A stretch of 64,000 nt of DNA. Source: Granulosicoccus sp045106195 (lineage in GTDB: Bacteria; Pseudomonadota; Gammaproteobacteria; Granulosicoccales; Granulosicoccaceae). The translations under genes were made by a program, and so were the position numbers. The stretch covers positions 62,001-126,000 of the forward strand of contig JBGCEH010000045.1 in the NCBI GenBank assembly GCA_045106195.1, written 5' to 3'. Shown piece after piece: positions 62,455 through 64,000 of the stretch. Every line of letters begins with the position of its first letter. Positions within the stretch are counted from its first letter, which is position 1. The notes beneath the pieces are model-generated. The model saw nothing but the letters and a program-made list of their open reading frames with translations. It was not told the DNA's origin and did not search any database.

Positions 62455-63096
62455 TTACTGCTTCCACGTCAAGAGTTCTATAGGCGTAGGGTTGTAACCG
62501 TTGCAGGGATTGTTCAGTTGTGGGCAATTAGAGATCAGAACGATCACATTGCGCTGTGCGGTGAGTTCCACATACTTGCCGGGTGCGGAGATACCATCCT
62601 CAAACGTCAAAGCGCCCTCCGGGGTGACAGGCACATTCATAAAGAAGTTGATGTTATGCGTGATATCACGTTTCCTGATGCCAAATTGCGGGTTCTCAGC
62701 AATCGCTAGCATCCAGCTATCGCGGCATGCGTGCATACACCGCTTTTCAAGATCGTAGCGTACGGTATTGCTTTCTGTTGAACATGCCCCGCCAAGTGTG
62801 TCGTGACGCCCACAAGTATCTGCAACAATTGTCAGCATTGTGCTGTTGTCATTGGCTTTGAGCTCGCTACCGACGCTCAGATACAGATTGCCCTGTGCGC
62901 GCACCGTGTTGCTGGCGCTGTAGTGAATGGAGGGATCTTCAGCCGCATAGAACAAGGTGTCTGCAGCCTGATTGCCTTGCAGGTCGACAATGCGCAGCGT
63001 GTCACCATCTTCAAGTAATCTGAGGTAGTAGTCGCCTGCGTTTACGGTTGTGCGTGTATCGACGTAGGCGATGTCTCTGAAACTTTCTTTGATCAT
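62455..63096 (-). CDS. DUF1989 protein, probable carboxyguanidine deiminase subunit (UAAP2-type)
   Basis: 213 residues, formerly called urea carboxylase-associated protein. DUF1989 features: the beta-rich core (YYLRLLEDGDTLRIVDLQGNQ; AADTLFYAAEDPS), CGRHDTLGGACSTESNTVRY with a probable metal or catalytic Cys, and HNINFFMNVPV followed by GISAPGKYVELTAQRNVIVL. In guanidine-degrading bacteria two such proteins form the deiminase that turns carboxyguanidine into allophanate plus ammonia. It ends 7 nt before the carboxylase start. Which subunit name applies (CgdA or CgdB) I cannot tell. Confidence 0.8.
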   Translation of the reverse strand: MIKESFRDIAYVDTRTTVNAGDYYLRLLEDGDTLRIVDLQGNQAADTLFYAAEDPSIHYSASNTVRAQGNLYLSVGSELKANDNSTMLTIVADTCGRHDTLGGACSTESNTVRYDLEKRCMHACRDSWMLAIAENPQFGIRKRDITHNINFFMNVPVTPEGALTFEDGISAPGKYVELTAQRNVIVLISNCPQLNNPCNGYNPTPIELLTWKQ

Positions 63097-63181
63097 GTTG
63101 GTGCTACCGTCAAGGCGTTAAGTGTTCGGATATTGCTTTTTTAGTGCGACAAATTCTCACGTGCGGGTTGGCGCGCCGGAA

Positions 63182-63910
63182 CTACCTTTTGCCAAGATGA
63201 TAGAGCCGGTTGTTTTCAAACCCACGCCGGTTTTCATCACAACTATTCAGGCATATGTCGTCCTCAGTCATGACTGGTGCATCGCTAAGCACCAGTGATA
63301 CGGGAGTATCCGGATAAGTGCTTGCCGAGCTCATTGGGTGGGGGCAGGTGTGTAACAGCACCAGGCAATCCATTTCGATACGCAGCGTGAGGCTTGACCC
63401 CTTTGTGCTGCGATTCTGATCAAGGCTTATTGAACCATCGTCACCAATGTTGCACTGGCTGAACCAGTTGATATTGCTAGGCAGATCGGCGTGATCCAGA
63501 CCATACTTCACAAGCTCTACCAGAAACGCATCCTGTCCATTCTGATGCCAGTCATTGCGCGCATTTTGGTAATCCCTTGGACCAAACTGGTCGGTGACTT
63601 GCTGTGCGTTGCTGTTACCACAGATACTTTCATGCGCACCATGGCTATCGTGGGTCACCGATGCCAGTATCCGTCCCATGTCGGAGTAGAGGCAATGACC
63701 TTGTGTCAAATGGAAGGTGTGCTGACATTTGAGGGTGTCTGGTGTGTTGTACCGTTCCAGCAGATTCTCAGCGTTGTACAAGACCATACCCACATTTGCG
63801 CCTCCGTGTTCGTCAGTCAAGCTAAGTGCAAGCCCACGGCGCAGGCGAAACGAGACATGCTTTCCAGCAGAAAGTTGAGTTGTGTAGTGCACGGTGTGAC
63901 TGGCGTTCAT
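63182..63910 (-). CDS. DUF1989 protein, probable carboxyguanidine deiminase subunit (UAAP1-type)
   Basis: 242 residues, the longer partner of the adjacent DUF1989 protein. Similar core: SFRLRRGLALSLTDEHGGANVG, MGRILASVTHDSHGAHESICG with the same HD...C arrangement, NINWFSQCNIGDDGSISLDQ and SLTLRIEMDCLVLLHTCPHP. It lies 85 nt upstream of its partner and starts inside an ATGA overlap with an upstream gene that runs off the window. Together with the carboxylase and allophanate hydrolase it completes the probable guanidine pathway. Confidence 0.8.
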   Translation of the reverse strand: MNASHTVHYTTQLSAGKHVSFRLRRGLALSLTDEHGGANVGMVLYNAENLLERYNTPDTLKCQHTFHLTQGHCLYSDMGRILASVTHDSHGAHESICGNSNAQQVTDQFGPRDYQNARNDWHQNGQDAFLVELVKYGLDHADLPSNINWFSQCNIGDDGSISLDQNRSTKGSSLTLRIEMDCLVLLHTCPHPMSSASTYPDTPVSLVLSDAPVMTEDDICLNSCDENRRGFENNRLYHLGKR

Positions 63911-63999
63911 CGCGGACCTTTAGTGGGGGATAACTTTGTAGGGGCAACTGGTACAGCGGCACTGGCAGATGGATTGATAGCGGGGGTGTTCTGTAGATC
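63907..63999 (-). CDS. C-terminal tail of an upstream operon gene, cut by window edge
   Basis: On the minus strand a frame is open from the window edge and ends at TGA (63909-63907), which overlaps the next start as ATGA. The ~30 residues in view are Ala/Pro/Ser-rich (NPSASAAVPVAPTKLSP). In many such operons an ABC transporter ATPase gene stands here, so this may be its tail, but nothing in the visible part shows it. The overlap is the main support. Confidence 0.45.
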   Translation of the reverse strand, partial: DLQNTPAINPSASAAVPVAPTKLSPTKGPR

Positions 64000-64000
64000 G

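Overview
The window is a stretch of chromosome from a gammaproteobacterium, probably a marine, non-enteric one. That placement is an inference. It rests on ilvI-ilvH followed by pssA, a holD-like/rimI/prfC order, cysB, rapA, BepA-type M48 protease, FadI/FadJ-type beta-oxidation enzymes and a BdlA-like chemoreceptor. Base composition looks even and moderate. I see no rRNA, tRNA, CRISPR array, phage block, transposase or plasmid functions. Almost every gene looks intact. The one clear wreck is an acetate kinase remnant at 28632-28861.

Layout. 2-2853: the end of an OmpA-family gene and a secreted aspartate-rich repeat protein with a C-terminal sorting signal. 3184-6499: ATP-type PEP carboxykinase, convergent with a BepA-like periplasmic protease. 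6500-10328: a long leader, acetolactate synthase (ilvIH) and phosphatidylserine synthase (pssA), without the ilvC usually found between them. 10395-13554: a 45-residue Cys-rich small ORF, a putative HolD (DNA polymerase III psi) homologue, rimI and prfC. 13609-14972: two tandem outer-membrane barrel paralogues. 15045-17144: type 2 ferredoxin/flavodoxin-NADP reductase and cysB. 17296-23545: guanine deaminase divergent from a four-gene BMP-type nucleoside/purine ABC importer. 23815-27887: a lone receiver-domain protein, xthA and rapA. 28283-30319: a cold-shock protein read from TTG, the acetate kinase remnant and a photolyase. 30390-40885: a DUF1223 protein, then a nine-gene MoxR/Bat cluster preceded by a barrel protein and an Ig-like lipoprotein. 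40941-51105: a fatty-acid oxidation island (fadJ-fadI, etfBA, acyl-CoA dehydrogenase, enoyl-CoA hydratase) with a SIMPL protein, a yeast-type cytosine deaminase and an acidic helical protein. 51366-56670: a minus-strand chemosensory operon made of a soluble four-PAS receptor, CheR, CheD and a triple-CheW protein, with no CheA or CheB. 56995-63999: a minus-strand operon for guanidine or urea breakdown (two DUF1989 proteins, urea/guanidine carboxylase, allophanate hydrolase), with the tail of another gene at the window edge.

Two themes recur. The first is nitrogen scavenging from bases and guanidine-like compounds: guanine deaminase with a purine importer, cytosine deaminase, and the carboxylase/allophanate hydrolase operon. 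The second is envelope biology: OmpA, three barrel proteins, the calcium-repeat protein, BepA and the Bat cluster.

Between genes I find four degenerate copies of one palindromic dispersed element (4879, 17169, 34368, 47934), a triple 13-bp tandem repeat over the prfC ribosome binding site, and a 10-codon coupling ORF in the ABC operon. The least-described pieces are the extended MoxR/Bat cluster, the minimal chemosensory operon and the small Cys-rich ORF.
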